A stretch of 35,148 nt of DNA from Leptolyngbyaceae cyanobacterium T60_A2020_046. GTDB lineage: Bacteria > Cyanobacteriota > Cyanobacteriia > Phormidesmidales > Phormidesmidaceae. The notes beneath the pieces were generated by a model that saw only the letters and a list, made by a program, of their open reading frames with translations, had not been told where the DNA came from and ran no database searches. A program made the position numbers and the translations under genes. The stretch lies in assembly GCA_015272155.1 (NCBI GenBank), contig JACYME010000170.1, forward strand, positions 1 to 35,148, written 5' to 3'. Of this stretch, positions 31,913-35,148 are shown in pieces (positions within the stretch are counted from its first letter, which is position 1; each line of letters begins with the position of its first letter).

Positions 31913-33565
31913 TTAGCGTTGTTTGAAGGCGTTCAGCCACTCGCGAATTTGCTCGGAGGCGACTTCGCGCCCACCCAGGCCAAAGGCGATCGCGATCGCA
32001 ACGGCGATCGCACCCAGCAGCAGCCCAAAGGCAAGGTTCACAATATCGGTGGCAACGCCCATCTGCTGTAGACCCATTGCCCCCACCAAAATGATGATGG
32101 CAACCCGGGATGCCTGCGCTAAAAAGCGCGCCTGGGAGCCCCCCATGCTGTTGACTAACCGGAAGGCTAGGTTGGCAAAATAGAGGCCCACGGCAAAGAC
32201 CAGCACCCCGCTAAAGACCCGAGCCGAGATGCGCAAAATGGCTTGCACAATATTCGTCAGGGTGGCAAATTGCAGAATCTCCGTCGCCGTGACTGCACCA
32301 AACAGCACAATGCCGACGAGGGCGACCAAGCCCGCGATATCAGAGGGCGATCGCATCGCATCATTCACACGCACCTCAGGCTCACCCTCCGCATTCAGCG
32401 CGGGTTGAGCATCCGTCGGCACCGACAATTCCGGCAGACCCAAAATGCTCAAAATGTTGTCGAAACCAACACTGCGCAGCACATTGGTCAGCAACTCGGC
32501 GACAAAGCGCCCAACCGCATAGAAAAAGACCAGCACCAAGCCCGCCGTCAACACCTGGGGCACTGCGGCGAGGATCCGCTCCAGCATTAGGATGGCAGGC
32601 CCAGAGATAGCATCAATATCCAACTCATTGAGGGCTGCTACCGCCGCCGGGATCAAAATCAAGACGTACACGACCGTGCCAACGAGGCCAGACAGCGAAA
32701 CCCCGTCCTCCTCAGCCGCCGCCAGCCCGACCTTGGTGCCAACCTGATCGGCCCGAGTCGCCTTGAGCAAGTTGGTCACGATGCCGCGCACAATCCGCGC
32801 GACAAACCAGCCCGCCGCAATGATGATGCTGGCGGTCACAATGCGCGGGATCGCCTGCAAGAACTGGTTAATCAGTGCTTCGACAGGCGTCAGCAACCCC
32901 GGCAGGTTTAGGGCGCTGAGCACCAGCGGTACAAACAGCAGGAAAATGAACCAATATAGGACGTTCCCAATGGTTTCATTCAGCATAAAGGGGTTCTGCT
33001 GAGGAGCGGTGGAAGAAGTCGCGGTTTGCTGGGCTAAGCGATCGTCCAGGTTAAACCGCGCCAGACCTTGCACCACCAGCAACCGCACCACCGTTGCAGT
33101 GGCCCAGGCAATGCCCAACAGTAGGGCAGCCCCCCCAATGCGCGGCAGGTATTGGAAGATTTGCTGTAAGAAGTTGTTCAGCGGTTCTGAAACAACCTCT
33201 AGGTTCAAGGCGTTGAGAAAGGCGACCAGGGTAAAGGTCATGATGACCCAATACACCGTGGCGGCGGCCCAGGTTTCAATGGGCACATCCGAAGTGGTAG
33301 AACCCGTCACCCAGTTGGCAATGCGGTTGTCAAAATTGGTTCGTTTGAGAATGTTCTTGGTGGTGAAGGCGGCAACGCTGGCGATAATCCACCCGACGAG
33401 GAGGACTACAACCGCCCAGATGAGGCTGGGCAAGAAGACGCCAAGCTGGCCGACCAACTCACTCACTAACCGATCCATCGGTGGAATATCAAACTGAGCA
33501 AGGCAGGAAGATGCATTTAGGGGAGGGGGCATCCAACTTGGAAGAGGAGTTGTTGCGATGAGCAT
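31913..33565 (-). CDS. mechanosensitive channel-like membrane protein (TM_helix repeats)
   Basis: A 550-residue integral membrane protein. Repeated units of two hydrophobic helices separated by amphipathic segments occur five times, for example LPSLIWAVVVLLVGWIIASVAAF, LPRIGGAALLLGIAWATATVVRLLV, IPRIVTASIIIAAGWFVARIVRGIV and VPQVLTAGLVLVFFYAVGRFVAELL. This matches the conserved TM-helix family of small-conductance mechanosensitive channel-like proteins (CmpX type). The last segment ends in GLLLGAIAVAIAIAFGLGGREVASEQIREWL, like the pore-lining helix of MscS. The MscS soluble beta-domain is absent. Met30 (33478) is an alternative start. Its gene is divergent from the SRPBCC gene. Confidence 0.85.
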   Translation of the reverse strand: MLIATTPLPSWMPPPLNASSCLAQFDIPPMDRLVSELVGQLGVFLPSLIWAVVVLLVGWIIASVAAFTTKNILKRTNFDNRIANWVTGSTTSDVPIETWAAATVYWVIMTFTLVAFLNALNLEVVSEPLNNFLQQIFQYLPRIGGAALLLGIAWATATVVRLLVVQGLARFNLDDRLAQQTATSSTAPQQNPFMLNETIGNVLYWFIFLLFVPLVLSALNLPGLLTPVEALINQFLQAIPRIVTASIIIAAGWFVARIVRGIVTNLLKATRADQVGTKVGLAAAEEDGVSLSGLVGTVVYVLILIPAAVAALNELDIDAISGPAILMLERILAAVPQVLTAGLVLVFFYAVGRFVAELLTNVLRSVGFDNILSILGLPELSVPTDAQPALNAEGEPEVRVNDAMRSPSDIAGLVALVGIVLFGAVTATEILQFATLTNIVQAILRISARVFSGVLVFAVGLYFANLAFRLVNSMGGSQARFLAQASRVAIIILVGAMGLQQMGVATDIVNLAFGLLLGAIAVAIAIAFGLGGREVASEQIREWLNAFKQR

Positions 33566-33721
33566 ATTTCGTTTCGGATTAGCAATATTGAGGATTTCTG
33601 CAGATTTTGACTGCTGGGGGCAGTCTGCTGACCTTTAGTATGCTATTACAGCTTCCGGAGATATCCTGACGCGAATTTATGATCAACACAAATCAAATTC
33701 ATCTACTGTAGGATAAACACT

Positions 33722-34201
33722 GTGCCTCCATCGCTGAAGTCCCTATCCACTGACCGATCGCAGTTTTTTGAACAAACTGTTATCATTCGCGTGCCAGCTT
33801 CGGTTGTGGAACACTGCATCGTCGATCGCGAGTTGATGCATCGCTGGCTCAACCCGGTGTTGCGCTGCGAGCCTGTGGGCGATCGCTGGGATACGTCCCT
33901 GGGGGGCAAAAGTCGGTTCGTCATTCAAACGCCACTCTGGCAGCCCACCCTGATCAGCACCGTGGTAGAGCGTGAGCCAGGGCTAATTGTGTGGGGCTTT
34001 GAGGGCTTCTTTCGGGGGCGTGATCGCTGGGAATGTGTCCCCACCAAAGGGGGCACCCAGCTCATCAACCGATTTGAGTTTGTAATCCCCAACCCGCTGG
34101 TGGCCTTTGGCTTCCAGACCTTTGCAGCGCGGTGGACCCAGGCCGATATGCAAGCCCAGCTTCAGCGCCTCAAGCAGGTGGCAGAGCGGCTGACGGTTTG
34201 A
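33722..34201 (+). CDS. SRPBCC (START-like) domain protein
   Basis: A 159-residue protein from a GTG start. It has the SRPBCC/polyketide-cyclase helix-grip pattern: VIIRVPASVVEHCIVDRELMHRWLNPVLRCEP, then strands with GKSRFVIQTP, EREPGLIVWGFEGFFRGRDRWECVP and TQLINRFEFVIPNPLVAFGFQTFAARWT, and a final helix QAQLQRLKQVAERL. This fold binds small hydrophobic ligands in a cavity; no catalytic residues can be named. It is conserved-looking and convergent with the next gene, 42 bp away. Confidence 0.82.
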   Translation: MPPSLKSLSTDRSQFFEQTVIIRVPASVVEHCIVDRELMHRWLNPVLRCEPVGDRWDTSLGGKSRFVIQTPLWQPTLISTVVEREPGLIVWGFEGFFRGRDRWECVPTKGGTQLINRFEFVIPNPLVAFGFQTFAARWTQADMQAQLQRLKQVAERLTV

Positions 34202-34243
34202 GGGGCGCGCTGTTTTAGGATGGGGCGGGACGGCTGCGGTGCC

Positions 34244-34576
34244 CTAGCCCGCGCCGCAGCAGCGATCAATGCCGAGGCTGTCGAGCAGTAGATCGCTGAC
34301 GGCATTGGCGATCGCAAATTCCCCATAAAAGCTTTTAGAAAAGTCGAATGCCTGCATTTCGGTAAGCACGGCAATCACCAGAGATCCTAGGTCGTTTTCC
34401 CCTTCCATGCGTTGGCGCACAAATACCTGGGCCGCCCGCTCTGCGATCGCGGCATTCACCGCCTCAGGCGGAAACTCCGTATCCAGCCATCGGTGCAGGG
34501 CCGCCTTCAACCATTCCCCCTCTTGGATGGGATCGGTCGGGGGGGGCAGCGTAATGGGCTCAATGGGCTGAGTCAT
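34244..34576 (-). CDS. small conserved-type cyanobacterial protein
   Basis: 110 residues from the ATG at 34576 (an upstream ATG adds four residues). It starts MTQPIEPITLPPPTDPIQEG, has WLKAALHRWLDTEFPPEAVNAAIAERAAQVFVRQRMEGENDLGSLVIAVLTEMQAFDF, and ends SDLLLDSLGIDRCCGAG. I recall this pattern in many cyanobacteria; the function is unknown. The C-terminal Cys-Cys pair may be functional. No membrane segment is present. Confidence 0.8.
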   Translation of the reverse strand: MTQPIEPITLPPPTDPIQEGEWLKAALHRWLDTEFPPEAVNAAIAERAAQVFVRQRMEGENDLGSLVIAVLTEMQAFDFSKSFYGEFAIANAVSDLLLDSLGIDRCCGAG

Positions 34577-35148
34577 AGGGCAAAACAACGTCCAACAGTG
34601 CGACCTGGGAAATTCAACCTAGGCCGTCTTACTCGCCGCACATCCTTAGGTCACATTACCCGACATCCATTAAACGGCATAGAGGCAGCGCGGCTGGGTT
34701 CATCGTGCCAAATTTTAGCCCCCATCTTCAGACTTTGTAACGACTCCTCATAGAGGGCGTTACCATTGCAGGCCAATTTCCCCGCCCGGTGAAGGCAAGC
34801 AGCGCGATCGCTCCCCCGACACCCCTACTGCAACTGTTGTTGAAACTCCTGGGCCTTGCACGTATCGGGAATTTCCGTCGCCAACTGCGCCACCAACCCC
34901 TGCGGCCCCAAATTGAGGTAATCCGCTGCCAACTATCTAGCGTCGCCGCGATCGCCCCATTACCTGACTCCTTTACCGAATCCTCGGCGCTCCCTAGTTT
35001 GGAGGGTAGCGGCTTGCTTCGCGAAATGGGGAGTCCCTACGTTTTTCTTAGGATTACGGCAGGTCTGCCGGCCCCCCGCGACCAGAAGGTTTCACCCTTA
35101 CCCTCACGGCGACAGAACCGCCCGTGGCGCTTCCCATCCAGACATGAG
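34577..35148. other. gene-free end of the window
   Basis: About 570 bp without an intact gene. It contains a gene remnant (34825-35009, listed separately) and a short hairpin-like segment (about 34990-35037) with CTCCCTA and AGTCCCTACG runs. No open frame has a start codon with ribosome-binding support. Confidence 0.4.
34825..35009 (-). pseudogene. C-terminal remnant of an unidentified protein, with a frameshift
   Basis: On the minus strand the sequence LAADYLNLGPQGLVAQLATE and IPDTCKAQEFQQQLQ then TAG is open from 34932 to 34825 and looks like a protein C-terminus. Just upstream, one frame over, SVKESGNGAIAATLD leads smoothly into it, suggesting a single-base change near 34935. No start codon is found. 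The parent family is unknown to me. It may be a relic of a deleted gene. Confidence 0.35.

Noticed and set aside
1-35148. tRNA genes, rRNA genes or CRISPR arrays
   Set aside because: No T-loop/anticodon patterns, rRNA signatures or regularly spaced direct repeats were seen on reading either strand.

Overview
The window comes from a cyanobacterial chromosome. The octamer GCGATCGC (HIP1) and close variants recur throughout, inside and between genes. The gene content is cyanobacterial: a high-light-inducible protein (Hlip), phosphoribulokinase-like and rpiA genes, gas-vesicle genes (gvpF, gvpK, probable gvpV), Fe-superoxide dismutase, and several small proteins of cyanobacterial type. Gas vesicles and dispersed repeats would fit a filamentous, non-heterocystous lineage, but this is only a guess. 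No rRNA, tRNA, CRISPR array or prophage was recognised.

Layout. Bases 1-1.2 kb hold the 3' end of an unknown reading frame, a small conserved-type gene and two dispersed repeats. At 1.2-2.5 kb, sodB and an hli gene are divergent; the hli gene carries a full HLR1 (RpaB-type) light-response motif. At 2.5-3.4 kb lies a decayed IS630-family element that abuts a Nudix hydrolase gene. From 4.0 to 8.2 kb there is a polysaccharide deacetylase, a flavin amine oxidase, and one gene fusing S-adenosylmethionine decarboxylase to spermidine synthase. From 8.5 to 16.7 kb there is a secreted protein, a threonine aldolase, a cellulose-synthase-type glycosyltransferase, a membrane protein with an HExxH-like motif, a Ski2-like helicase and a small gene. 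Three convergent pairs in these two stretches overlap at their 3' ends. From 16.9 to 20.9 kb there is a multiply damaged TrkA/RCK gene, an SH3b lipoprotein, a HEAT-repeat protein and purU. From 21.1 to 25.7 kb there is rpiA, a phosphoribulokinase-like kinase and a large U32 protein. From 25.8 to 29.1 kb there is an IS1-family remnant joined to a gas-vesicle operon (two unknown small genes, gvpK, gvpF), a short membrane ORF and a divergent gvpV-like gene. From 29.2 to 35.1 kb there is a divergent PPK1-like gene, a small gene, a mechanosensitive-channel-like protein, an SRPBCC protein, a conserved-type small protein and a gene remnant.

The most interesting points: (1) a 107/54-bp dispersed element occurs three times, and each time its terminal CTAG supplies the TAG stop codon of the adjacent gene (sodB, purU, a 28-codon ORF); (2) the fused SpeD-SpeE enzyme lies near a flavin amine oxidase; (3) a PPK1 homologue keeps both active-site histidines but has lost other usually conserved residues; (4) a PRK-like kinase lacks the redox cysteine of the Calvin-cycle enzyme; (5) a split gas-vesicle locus contains two translationally coupled unknown small genes and an IS fragment; (6) a TrkA gene has two single-base frameshifts and a likely internal deletion.
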